From NCBI GenBank assembly GCA_029339195.1, contig JAPTJF010000284.1:8445-72444 (forward strand): a DNA stretch of 64,000 nucleotides. Reading direction: 5' to 3'. A program made the position numbers and the translations under genes. This document shows, one piece after another, positions 45,446 to 57,000 of this stretch. This stretch comes from Micractinium sp. NFX-FRZ (Eukaryota; Chlorophyta; Trebouxiophyceae; Chlorellales; Chlorellaceae). The stretch's first letter is position 1, and every line of letters begins with the position of its first letter. The notes under the pieces are model-generated. The model saw only the letters and a program-made list of their open reading frames with translations, ran no database searches and was not told the DNA's origin.

Positions 45446-48400
45446 TCAGCCGCTGCCCCCAGGCAGTGCTGCAGCCGCTGCTGCATGCTGGCGCGCCGCC
45501 AGCTGTGCCCCCAACGCCTTGCACACCCGCCGGTGCCCTGCCCGCCAGTCGGCGTGCGAGCAGGCGGTGGAGCAGTAGTACACAGCGCGGCAGGCGCTGC
45601 ACCGCTTGCACCTCTTGCCCTCGCCCGCCCCTGGGCCGCCCTCCAGGCCCAGGTTGGCGCAGCCCAGGTAGGCACAGCTGCGGGCGGCGGCCGCCTGTCC
45701 CAGCGCCAGCCGGTCGGCCGCCTGCTGCTCTGGCTGCTCCCATTGCCTGAGCAGCAATGCCGCCAGGTGCTCCCACTGGGGCAGCGAAGCAAAGAATTGC
45801 TCAGCCTGCACAATGGTGTCGAGCACTGGCAGGCTGGCAAGCGCTGCCTGCAGGTCAGAGCGCCACTGCCGCTGCCGCAGCTGCTGCTGCTGCCGCGTCT
45901 GCTGCTGCTGGTCAGCCACCTCACCACTGCCTGCACCGCCGCCGCTGCTGCTGCTATTGCCAGACCCACCGCTCTGCTCAGGATGTGGTTGGCTGGCTTC
46001 TGCCCCCACCTCCGCCACCGCCGCCCGCGCTGCTTGCTCCAGTGCATGCATGGCTCTAGTGCAGAAGCTTAACCGGTCCTGGGCCTGCAGCAAACGGGTG
46101 CGTGCAGTATGCGAGCAGAGCAGACGCCAGTCAGCAGGGGCAGCACGGCAGCAGCGCCGCGCACTTGCGTATCGTCGGTGCAACACAAACTGAAGCAGCC
46201 GTGTACAAGAACTCACTGCCAATGCACTGTCAACAGCAAAAGGCGCTTGGCAGTGTGCAGCTGGCGCAGATTTATAGTAGTAGCAGTGACAAAGTTTTTT
46301 TCCACACCCACCAGCTGGGATTCCTCCTCACTAGCTGGCGCTGCTCCCTCGGTGTGATCTCCCCAGGACGTAGCGCGCGCCACACGGCCCAGCAGCCCGG
46401 CAGCAACCAGGCGTGCCGTCGAGTGTGGAGCAAAGATCAGCATGCTGGTGGCTTGGTTCAGCCCAACCAGCGCCTGAGAGGCGGCCTGCACGTTATGTTT
46501 GGGGAGTGTGGGAAGCAACAAAACTGATGAGCCTCAAAGGCGCCTGAGCCACCAGGCACCGGAGCCAGAACAAACTGCAGAAGCAGCAGCAGCAAAGCAG
46601 CAGCAGCAGCAGCAGCAGACCATGGCCGCGCACTTCTTCGGCCTCTCAGCGTGCCACTGATGCCGGATGCACTGCTGCTATCACAACAGAAACGCAGTGA
46701 GGCTGGCTGCCAGACTGTATGGCTGGAAAGCAGGCAGGCAGGCAGGCACGCCAGCAGGCAGGCGCAGCGCTCACCTCCTGCTGCCGCGGCTCCAGCATTT
46801 GCAACAGAAGCATTGTCAGCTGTTCGTCCCCGGCCAAGGCTTGGCAGTTCAGCGCAACAAGGGGCAGAATGGCCCTGGCCCTGTCGGTCAGCCCCATGGC
46901 ACCTCCGGCCCCTGAGCCGCCTGCCGACTCGTCAGCATCTGCAAATGGGTGCGACGCCTGCATGGCTGCCCAGTGCGCCGTGCAGAGCATGCACAGGATG
47001 CGGGGGCTGCATGCGATGGGCGGGGAGAGTGGGGGCGTTAGTGAGGCCCAACACCAGCTCGGCTGCCAACCCGTGACAGCTTGTAGCAAACTGGTCTAGC
47101 CAGCTGTTTGTGGCACTGAACAAGTAGGCGCAGACCTGGCGCAAGGTCAGTGGACGAACGGCCCTGCCGACGGCGCAGGCCTTGCATTGGTAAGCTTTGC
47201 GCAAGGATGGCATGAAACACGTGGGGTGGGGTGGGGTGGGGGGGGGGGCCTTAGCTGAGCTGCTGCTCACCTGCTGTCCTCCTCGGCGGTAGAACCATGA
47301 GCCAGCGTGCCGCACGCCGCCACCAGCACCGTGTGCAGCCCCTCCACGACGGCGGGCACCAACTGGGGATGAAGCCGTGCCAGCAGCTGCCCCGCGGCGC
47401 CGCCCTCGGCAGCCACCCCCGCCAAGAAGTGCACGGCGCGGCAGCCGATGGCGTGGAGCAGCTGCAGGCGGCTGGAGAGCGCTGCATCTGATGGCGGCCG
47501 CAGCGCCTGGACGGCCGCCATGAACTGCTGGGCGCCAAACACCCACATGCGCAGCGGGGCGAAGGCCAGGGGCACCGCGTCGTGACGCCCCTGGGCGTCC
47601 GCATTCGTGGCGAGGGCGAACAAGCGGGGCAGCAATTGCAGGCTTGCACCCGCCGCCGCATCCCACTCTGCCATGCGCTGTGCATCCGTCAGGGGCAGCT
47701 CTGAGGCGAGGCGCAGGATGCGAGAGCACGCAGCAGCCGCATCCAGGTCCTTCTGACCTGGGCACTGGGCATCAGCTCCCAGCGCACGCAGCATGGCTGC
47801 CACCCGCGGCACGAGCCGCAAGACTGCTGCGAACACTGCCTCGCGCTCGAGCTGCTGTGCGTCTACCGACGCCTCCGCTTGCACCGCCGCAACGGCGCCT
47901 TCCGCCAGGATTGCCAGCAGCTGCGACGCAGCTGCATGCGCCGTCACAAACTGATCAGGCTGCCAGCTGTCGGGGCGGGTGAGCGGCAGCGCACCGGCAA
48001 TGCGGTCCGCTGTGTGCAGCACGGCCGCGGCGCCTGCCTGCCGTACGCAGCGCAGCTGCTGGCTGTCACAGGCGGTGCTGACATCCGGCAAGGGCACTGG
48101 CAGCACATCGGCCAGCAGTGCTGGCAGCAGCATGACCACGGTACTCACAGTATCATCCGGCCTGCGCTCGCTGCTGCCTGCTGGCGCGTATTCTGAGGCT
48201 GCCGCGGCCGCCGGCAGCACGCGGTGCAGCAGCAAGGCCAACAGCGCCTGCTGCGTGTCCGGGGCGGCACCCAGGGCGGCAGCATGCCCGGGAAGCTCAA
48301 CTGAATGGAAGAAGAGGGCGCAGAGGTTGGCCAGGCGGGAGCAGAGGCTCAGGTCCGTGGTACCTGCGTTCAGGGGGGTAGCGGTGCAACGGGCAGGTGG

Positions 48401-49456
48401 GCAGGTGTGTGACGCGGTGCCTGGGTGCTCAGAGGCTGGCCTGGTAACAGCAAGTGGAAGCGTGTACTTGGCCACATAACTGCCATGCATTGAGAGGCAC
48501 GAGGCAGCGCAAATGCAGGTGCGAAACGTTGAGTGCGTCCACAAAGGACCAGCTTCCGGCTGGCTGCCGCGCTCACCTTCTTCCCAAGCCGTCAGCAGCA
48601 CGTCTGCCAGGGCCGTCAGCCAGGGCAGCACATCCGAGGGGCGCCCGCCCGAGCGTGCCCACGTCACGAGCAGCTTCTCGTCTCCACCTGACACAGTGCC
48701 AAGCAGTTGGATGCTTGACAACAACGCCGAAAGCTGGCGGCGCGCCGTCGCGCACAGGAGAAGGGCGTCACATGCCTGGGAAAGCGGCACAGGCTGGCCA
48801 AGCGGCGGCGTTGGGGCGGCGCCCCCGCCGGCGGCGCCGGCTCGAAGCCTCCTCATCCACCGCTGCATCAGCCGCTGCCCCGAGTGCAGCACCAGCGCCA
48901 GGCTGTTGCCCGCCAGTCGGAAGGCTTCGGCTGGCTGCAGCTGCTCCCCCAGGCAGCCTGCCAGTTGGCTGCTTGCCTCAATGATGTAGCACCCAGCCTC
49001 CAGAAAGAGATGCATGGTGGGCAGCAGAAGCAGCACCACGCGACTCGACAGAGTGCGGTCCACCTCACCCAGCCGCTCAGCCAGGGTGAGCAGCTTGCTG
49101 CAGGCAGGGAGTGGGTGGGGAGGCAGTAAGAACGGCGTACAGGGCAACGCAGAGTGGCAGGGCGGGCAGGCGGGGTGGACGGTTGGCGAGCGGGCGGGCA
49201 GAGGTGCCGATATGCGGGCGGGCAGACAGCAACGGGTGCGTGTGCTCAAGGCACGCTCAGGCAGGCAGGCAGGCAGGCAGGCTTCTCACCCTAACCACTG
49301 TGGGTCTGCGTCCCCCTCCACCTCATTTGCTAAGTCGCTCAGCTCTTTCGACGCCCGGTGAAGAGAGTCGACCGCCTCTGCTGCAAAGGGCTGCCCGGCA
49401 AACAAACCTGCCAGCTGGTCCAGCAGCTGCGGCACACGCCTTGCAGCAGCCGACAT
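45446..49456 (-). CDS. Large MYND zinc-finger protein B
   Basis: Seven exons: 49456-49290, 49097-48577, 48363-47271, 47163-47071, 47006-46775, 46485-46312, 46084-45446; phases close to 972 aa. Most of the protein is helical, Ala/Leu-rich and armadillo/HEAT-like in texture without a recognised domain. The C-terminus (about residues 897-951) is a MYND finger: CAYLGC, then KRCKRCSACRAVYYCSTAC and HADWRAGHRRVC. A Gln/Ser/Gly-rich linker precedes it. Intron 4 (47007-47070) is only 64 nt with a GTTGG donor and a CTAAC branch-like element. Such MYND proteins are abundant and lineage-specific in Chlorella-type algae; the function of this one is unknown. The ATG at 49456 is the nearest start that preserves the helical N-terminus; an upstream in-frame extension to 49810 is Arg/Pro-rich and rejected. 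Confidence 0.82.
46567..46619. repeat. CAG-rich microsatellite in MYND B intron
   Basis: Interrupted CAG array inside intron 5 of the MYND B gene, not coding in this model. Confidence 0.8.
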
Positions 49457-49930
49457 TGGGTGCTGCCAAAATGACGGCAGCACGCCACCCTGACGTTCTG
49501 CACAGTAGGGGAGATGGGAAGAAGTGCGCAGGCAGTGGCGGCGGTCACGGCAGGCGGCGGGCGGCGGTCGAGGGTCCAATGGCAGGCGCGGTGGTGCAGG
49601 CCGAGCGCGCTGCCACTCCTGAGGCGTTGTCTGCATACATGCGCCGTGACGATGCCCTCGGCGGGGAACAGCCTCGGCCGAACACGGTCCCCTCAGTCGA
49701 GCGCAACCCGTGCGAGCAGCTTTAAAGGACAGACTCAGGCGAGTAGATGCCAAAGCACAAATTACGTCAAGAACCCGCGCATCGAGGACCGCCTTTCTAC
49801 TGGCCGGCACGCCGCCGCCACCCTTGCCAGCACCCGCCGTTCACAGCGGACCGCACCCTTGCCAGCGCTCGCCCGGCCGGTGGTGCTGCCACCGCCTGCA
49901 CCACGTTCTCTCACAGCGACATCTCACCCA

Positions 49931-50043
49931 GCATCCTATGCACCCACCGATGCCCTGCCCTGCAGTCTGCGTGCAGGCAGGCAGTAAAGCAGCAGTACAC
50001 CGCTTGCATCCCTTGCCCTCGCACGCCCCCGGGCCGCCCTCTA
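49931..50043 (-). pseudogene. Decayed MYND-finger fragment
   Basis: On the minus strand this aligns at DNA level with the MYND end of gene B (45510-45650). It reads AVYYCFTACLHADCRAGHRWVHRM-like where gene B has AVYYCSTACSHADWRAGHRRVCKA. About 18 nt coding the first Cys pair of the second knuckle are missing, the conserved Trp is Cys and a late Cys is lost. No gene body for it is visible around it, so it looks like a relic of a partial tandem copy. Confidence 0.75.
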
Positions 50044-50627
50044 GTGCGCAAGCTTAAGCAGGCATGAGCGCAGCAAGGCGCGGCCACCCCTGGCTGCAGC
50101 TGGCGAGCTGAGGTGTTTTGAGGCCCTCTGAAAGCAAGGCCAGTCATGCCGTGCTCTGCCTGCTGCGCTGCACGCGCCGCCCACTTTGTGCCCATGCTCA
50201 AAGTGAAGGCACGCACGCACTCAGTGCCATTGCAATCCTCTGCTTGAACCCACGGCACATGAACGCAGATTACAGCTGGGGCTGGACATGCTGGTCATGC
50301 GGGGTGGGCATACATGCTTGCGATGCAGGGCAGTCGGGTGGTGGTACAGGTCACGCTTGTCAGTAGGGGGAAGTGGAGTCAGAGAAGGTCAAAAGGGGCG
50401 GGCAACGCAATCGTAGAGCTTCACCCAACAAGCACTTGTTTGTCACGGCTAGGCTGCGGGCTCCCCCACAGCGGCGGCAGCCACCTGCGGTCAGCCCCGC
50501 CACAGGAGCGCTGCGCCACGTCAGCGCGTCCACGCGTGCGGGCGCTGACATGTGCCTCCGGGCGCGCCCAGCTGTCCTGAGGGGCTGGCTGACTGTGCTT
50601 GCGCAGGCTCTGGGTTGTATGCGGGCC
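50044..50627. other. Intergenic upstream of the MYND relic
   Basis: No gene recognised between the MYND relic and the SLBP stop. Contains TTACA at 50270-50274, a candidate TGTAA poly(A) signal for the minus-strand SLBP gene 354 nt past its stop. Confidence 0.5.
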
Positions 50628-53358
50628 TCACACCTGGATGTCGTCCTCATTCCACTCCTCGGCAGCGGTGGGGTTGTTGTAAAACATGGTGGGGAATTGG
50701 GTGGCCCGCCCCTCCTCGGGCTGCACGTGCTGCCAGCTGTCGTTGCTCTCGCTGCGGGGGCAGAGCAGGGCGGGAGGGGCAGGGAGGGAGGGTGGGGTAG
50801 AGAAGTGAGCACGCGCTGGATGCTGGACCAGTGGCAGGCAGGCAGGCAGGGGCAGGCAGCGCAGCACGCACAGCAGCATTTGCAGCAAGGAGCTGACTGT
50901 AGCTGGCACAGCGCTGCTCCACCCTCTCCTCCAGCTTTCCCATCCCCAGCATCTCCACCCCAGAAGGCTCTGCTGTCCCGGCTCACCCCCAGTCCAGCTC
51001 AGGCTGCTGGTACCGCTCCTCAGCCCAGCTTTGCACGCTTGGCTGGCCCGCCGCCCCGGCTGCTGCCGTCGCTGCCGGCTTGCCGCCCCTCATCGGCAGC
51101 TCCGCAGACCTCCGCTGCTGCTTGGCGTCGGGCTGCAGGCGGGCGGGCTGCGCCGAGTGCACCCCCATGTGCTGCGGGCGGTTGGGGTGCTGCTGCGGCC
51201 GCTGGTTCTCGCTGCCCGCCTGCTGGGGTGGGCCAGGGAGCAGGGGGCAGGAGGCAGAGGCGGCAGGTGTGAGGAACCAAGGGGTTGTGTTACCTTGCAG
51301 CAGCAGGGTGCCAGGATGGGCCCCTGCCCTGCACTGCCTCTCGCATCTCCTTCCCGCTCATCATGCCCCCCCAATCCAAACAAGTGTGGGGATTGACAAG
51401 CCCAACATTCCCACCCACTGCCTCTTGCGGTACGCTTGCTTGCGCACACTGCCCAACCTACCAACCAACCACTGTGTCAGCCCCCCATCACACCGCCTGC
51501 CCACCGCCCCTCGCGTGGTGAGTACTCGACACTCACCGCCACAGTCTCGTCGTACGCCCGCTTGCGCACCGCCGACGGCATCTTCAGCGGCAACTGCGCG
51601 TGTGCGCCGCCCCCCGCTGCCGCCGGCAGCTCCCGCCCGTTTTTTGGCACCGCCGCTGCTGCCGCTGCCGCGCTGGGGATGGGATCGGCGGCGTCTGCGT
51701 GGGAGATGAGCTCGTAATCGTCGTACGAGCGCTCCCCTGCCACAGGGGCGGGCGGGTTGGCTGCCAGGGGCCCCAGATCCGCCACCACAGGCAGCAGCGC
51801 AGGCTCTCCACCCTCACCCTGCCAAGGAGCACGCCAGATGGGGGGAGGGAAGAAGAGGGGAAAGGCGGGAGGGAGGCAGCAGTGAGGCAGGGAGGCTGGG
51901 GAACCAGGCAGGCAGGGCAGGAGCAGGGCGGGCGGGCGGCATGTGCGCAGGGGCTTTATGTTTGCTTGCAAACAATGCTGGCCGGGGCCCTCCCCACGTG
52001 CAGCCACGCAGCGGTGTGCAAGGCAGAAACGCACGCCACCACAGGCATCCCACCCAGCCGCCCCTCAAGGCCCTGCCGCCCCAATGCACCTGCTCCGAGG
52101 GCGGGTCCCAGACGTGCAGCATGCGCCGCCACTTCTTCACCTGCCCCTCAAAAGCGCGCTTGCTGCAGATCTGCGGGGTGTGAGGGCAGGGCGGGTGTGG
52201 CAAGTGTGGGGACAGGGCGGGCAGGGCAGGGAGCATGAGGGCAGGTGGGCAAGCAAACGCACGTTTGCTGGAGATCTGCGCGGCAGGAGGCGTGAGTGGG
52301 CCACGACAGGTCTGGTAAGTGTGGAGCTTGCGTGGCATGGCAGGGCAGGTGGGGGGTGGAGCAGGTCTGGTCAGTGTGGGGGCTGGGTGGGCAGGCAGGA
52401 GGCAGGGGGGTAGGGCAGGGCCGGGTGTAGTGGGGCAGGGTGGGGCAGGGTGGGTAGGCGGTGTGCAAGGAAGACAGGTAGGCAAGCAAGCGGCGCAAAG
52501 GGTGCGGTGCATTTTGGTAAAAGCAGGCCGACATGACTGGCATGATTGGTAAATAGCGAGGAGCGTGCTCTGCTCACGGAGAGCCAGGCAGCCCACTCAA
52601 GGGCACACAGGCCTCGATGCCTGGTCTGACCTGGTGCGTTGCATTTGGCTTTCTACCCTTGCGACGGACACGCCATGTCAGCAGAAACGTGTAGCTATTC
52701 AAAGAATCAAACCAAATGAATGACACATCCCAACAGCCACTGTGCCAGCTTGCAACTGTGCGCACCTGGTACACATCGGGAGTGATGGGGTCATTCTTGC
52801 GGTTGCGCCGGTCCCTGCAGCCAGGATACAAGGCGGCAGTTGGGGGTTGGGGGTGCTGTTGAGGGCATGGCTGGCGCCCGCAAGCTGCAACCCTGCAACC
52901 CCACAGGCAGACCCGTTGTGGCCTTTTGAAAGGTGCATAGGCGCATGCGCGAGTATAGGCACATGCGCAAGCAGGCAGGGAGCAATGCGAACTTGGTTTC
53001 TGTAATACGCACCGCGGCACCGCCGTCCGGTAGCGCTGGTAGCCCAGCGTGTTTTTGCCCAGGTCAATCTGCTTCTGCCGCTGCGCCAGGCGGTGGGCGT
53101 CGCCCTCACGTTGCGCCGCCTCAGGCCGCTGCGCGCCGCTGGCTGCGGGGCGGGGGGCAGCGGCAAGCATGAGGCGGGCAGCGGCAGGTACCGTCGCAAG
53201 CTGCGGCGGCAGCTGGGCAGGCGCCGCCAGCCGGTTGAGGCCACAGCGCCGGCGGCGCTGCGGGCCGGCTCGCATTTCTGTTCAACAGCATCCGTTTGCC
53301 ACTCACGTGCAGCGTCCTCCACCATGAAGTCCTCGCTGAAGTCCCTGCCCCCAGCCAT
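50628..53358 (-). CDS. SLBP: Histone mRNA stem-loop-binding protein
   Basis: SLBP binds the 3' hairpin of replication-dependent histone mRNAs and drives their processing and translation. Seven exons: 53358-53307, 53142-53013, 52814-52766, 52170-52090, 51818-51537, 51222-50987, 50751-50628; phases close to 317 aa. The RNA-binding domain spans exons 2-4: RQKQIDLGKNTLGYQRY, PITPDVYQ, and KRAFEGQVKKWRRMLHVWDPPSEQ. This keeps the family's KNTxGYxxY, the TP kinase site and the WRRxLHxWDPP core. The region after the domain is low complexity and ends in an acidic EEWNEDDIQV. The start MAGGRDFSEDFMVEDA is acidic and compact. The exon 6 acceptor is a CAGCAG tandem, so a one-codon alternative is possible. 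Confidence 0.94.
52258..52286. repeat. Intronic copy of SLBP exon 4 acceptor edge
   Basis: Matches 52153-52181 (TTGCTG-AGATCTGCG), offset 105 bp, in intron 3; the acceptor CAG is mutated. Confidence 0.75.
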
Positions 53359-54064
53359 GGCGCCGGCAGCTGCTGCGAGCGCGAGGCGCTGTGATGTTGA
53401 GCACACGCAATCTAACGCTGCGGGAGATGGGGCCAAAGCTGCAGAGGGTAGGGCGTCTGTTGTTCGATTTAAACCCGGAAGGCGGAGTGTGTAGACGAGG
53501 CCGCAAGGCGGATCTAGAAGGCGAGAGAACGAGAAATGTGCCTGCGAGCGAGCACAGCAAAGCCAGATCACCAGACGGGCCGGGAATGCACAAGCCAGCC
53601 TGGCGGGCGGCGGCAGCTGCCCTGCCGGGCGGGCTCCAGGTTGCAAGCGCCCAATCATGCAGCTTGCTGCCACGCATCTGGCTTTGTGTCTCATGCCCTG
53701 ATGGCTACCAGAACATTCGTCGAAACGTGTTGAGCTGAGCCTGTCAAGCTTTCTGGGCCTGCAGCCGACGGGCCACCCACAGACCTCTCTGGAGTCGAGC
53801 GCACCAACCGCCTGCAACTGCAACCCACCGGCATCGAGGGCTCAGCTACTGATTACACAATGTGAGAGAAGGAGGATACACAAATGCAGCTACCTTGGGA
53901 GCAGATAGAAATATAAGAACTGAACAGATGGGTCTCAGCGAGAGGGAGTTGGGTTCATATCACATCTGTGCGCATCAGCGCATCATATCAGAGAGGGTGC
54001 GTTGCGCTGGATCCAGCTGGCCGACCTCCTGCCTGCTGCTGCGCTACTGTAAGTGACGGCTGCG
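53359..54064. other. Intergenic between SLBP start and U-box stop
   Basis: About 700 bp with no recognised gene. Expected to hold the SLBP promoter and the U-box 3' UTR. Confidence 0.55.
53853..53857 (-). terminator. TGTAA poly(A) signal of the U-box gene
   Basis: TTACA on the + strand, about 210 nt beyond the U-box stop codon. Confidence 0.55.
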
Positions 54065-57000
54065 CTATGCGTGCGGCAACAGCGCCAGCAGCGGCAGCGC
54101 ACGCAGCGCTCGAGCCACCGGGTGCTCAGCCGGCAGCGCAGCCGCAAGAAACATGCAGGGCGCCAGGACGGCGGGGCGCCGCACCCAGCCGGGCAGCTGA
54201 AGCCCGCCGCCGCCGCCGCTGCCGCCCTCTTCCGACGCCGCGCTCCCGCTGCTGCGGCCCGCGCCGCTGCCGCCGCCCTTGTTCTGCCGCCGCCACTTGC
54301 CCAGCTCCGCTATCCGCCGCTCCGTTTCCGTCTGCCTCCGCTGCAGGCTGTCGGTGAGCACATGCACATATTTGAGCAGCAGCCGCTTCTCCTGCCCCGC
54401 GGGGCTGCTGCTGGAGGCTACCAGCGCGTCCTCGCCGCCGCCGCCAGCAGACGGCAGCGTGCGGAACAGCAGCTGCTCGCACAGCCTGCGTGGGGTGCCA
54501 GCCGGGCAGGTGGGTGGGGTGGGGGTGAGCTTAATGGCACACTTAGAAGCTGAACACGAAGCTTCTTCTAAAAGGGCCTGTGAGCTGCTGGGCGATTCCA
54601 ACTTGCAGGTGTGGCAGCAAGTGGGCACGGCAGTCGAATGGAAGACGTGGGTGCATGCTGCAGCTAGAGTATCCACCTCAACAAGAGGCAGGTGCACCTT
54701 GGGTGCGCAGCCTAACCAGCCCACGGCCACCGCTCATGCTCTCCTGCCTCCCTCGACATGGCACCTGCTGTATCCCCCACACTGCCCAGCTACGCGCTCA
54801 AATACATTGATTCAAACACCGGCCGATGCCGAAGCTTGGGATCATAAACCAGCATCCCCGCCCCACTCACCGCAGCACAAAGCCGTCCCCCAGCTGCGCA
54901 TGCTGCGCCAGCTCCACCAGCTGCTCCCAGCTCAGGCAGCCGGGCCGCGCCTCAAACAGAGCCACCAGCTTCTGAAACACATAGTCGTCTGCCGTGTTGG
55001 CACCCTCTGTCCAGCAGCTGCCAGGCAGAGGAGGGAGCAGGGGAAGAAGTGGTCGGGGCAAGGGCAAGGGTGGGTGGAAAGGCAGGGTTCCAGGTTGCAG
55101 CAGAGGCACCAGGGAGCGCAGGCATGGTGCAGGTGCGGGAGCAGGGGGCACAGATGGGTGGCGCTCTGCACGACCTGCCCAAAGCCCCACAAGGGTGGGC
55201 ACACATCAGAGGCAGCAGGCAGCGGGCCGCACCTGGGGCAGCGCCGCAGCAGCTCCACCTGCTTTTACCTCCCCGGTCCAGTCCCCACCCTCCCTATGAT
55301 GAGTCAGCACCCCAGGCAGCAGGCAGCACCCGAGGCGGCTCCGCCGCAGCCCCGCCTACTTGACCAACCTCCCTGCTCCAGACCCCCATCCACCCTGCGC
55401 TATGGCATGGCAGCATCCGAGGCGACGGGCCGCACCTGAGGCAGCGCCGCAGCAGCTCCACCTGCTGCACCCGGTCAGAGTCCTCCAGCAGGAGGGAGCC
55501 GTAGATGGCGGCCGCCCGGTCGCGGTAGCCCGCCTGGAAGAGGCCCTGGGCAAAGAGCTGGAGGGCAATCCTGCGGGGAGGGGGGTGTGGCAGTGATGCC
55601 AGTTGTCACTAGTGTTTGGTGGTTCGTGCATTTGGTGGTCTGCCTGGGAGAGGCCCTGGGCAAAGAGCTGGAGGGCAATCCTGCAATCGAGCAGTGCAGG
55701 CATGGAGCCCAAGCTACTGGTGTTGCCTGCTTCCGAACTTCCAGTTAGCACATTGGCTGCCTCTCCCCCTGCCTGCTGGCTGCCTGTCCGCCACCCTTGC
55801 CCTCATGCTCAGGCACCAACCAAGCAGGCTGCATTGCAGCTGCCCCCCACCTGTCAAACGCATTGCTGTTGTGGGACTGCACGTACTGAATCGTCTCGTC
55901 CGAAAGCCCCTGCAGCAGGCGGGCGGGTGGAGAGTAAGTGCGCTGCATTTGATTGCGCAGCCATGTATCCTACACATGCAATGCTCTGCCCTTGCCCCAT
56001 GCCTGCAAGCCCCGCTGCTGCCCCTGCTCCTTACCCGTGGCCCCTGCCTGCCATGTTCCCCGGGTATAGCAAGCCTGCGCGTGCTTCCTCCACAGGCTTC
56101 CTCCTCAGCCTACCTCCTAACGCTGCCTCCTCACCGCCACTCCCGCCCACAGCCCTCCCACCTGCACATGGCTCTTTGTGTCGGCCACAAGCTCCACCGC
56201 ACGCCGCAGGTAGCGGACGGGGTCGGGCACGCCGGCGCCGCTGCACACCCGCTGGATGCACGCCTGCGGGGAGCGGGGGGGAGTGGCAGGAGCTTCCCAA
56301 AGTAGGATGCAAGCACGCACGCCTGCATGGGCGCAGCACTGCCTGGCAACTCAGCAACCCTAGCCGTTGCCAAACTCAAACAGCTGCTTCTCAGCACAGG
56401 GCCGTCCACAATCTCTTCACGCAGGCTGGCGGGGGGTGCCGGCTGCCGACCCGGTGCGCCGTGCATGCCAAGCGGCTGCAATTCCGCCCGGCTCGCCACC
56501 GTCATCCGCCATGGGGCAGCTGGTCCAGATGCTAAGTAAGCCCTCAGCCCGCCCAGGCCTCCTGCCCAGCCTCCCCCCCCAAAGGTGACTGACTGCTGCC
56601 CCCACCTTTGCCACGCTCTCCCGGTACTCCATGGCACGAGCACGGATGACGTAGACGGGAGTGAGGGACCTGCGGGTGGGAGCAGAGGGAGAGCAGGCCG
56701 GATGTGATGCGGGGGAGATGGAGCGGCTCGAGCGGTATGGAGGCATGCACTGGGCACGGCGGGGCGATGCAGGCTGGGCAGATGGGGTCTGCTGCCGCGC
56801 CACCCCGATTGGTCTGGCCCCGGTGGGTGCTGGCTGTGCAGAGCTGCCTGGGCAGAGCTGGCTGTCAGCCAGAATTCAAACGTTTCAAACGGAGCCAAGT
56901 CTGTTTGGCCGCCCGGCTCACTTGTTGAGGAGCGGCTGGCGGGTGAGGGGGTCAGTGGTGCTGTGCTCCAGGTGGGCCTGGATGGCGGCACGCTCATACA

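Noticed and set aside
45190..46050. Possible extra gene in the alternative minus frame across 44773-46047
   Set aside because: It is a frame shadow running across MYND gene B's last exon and the start of gene A.
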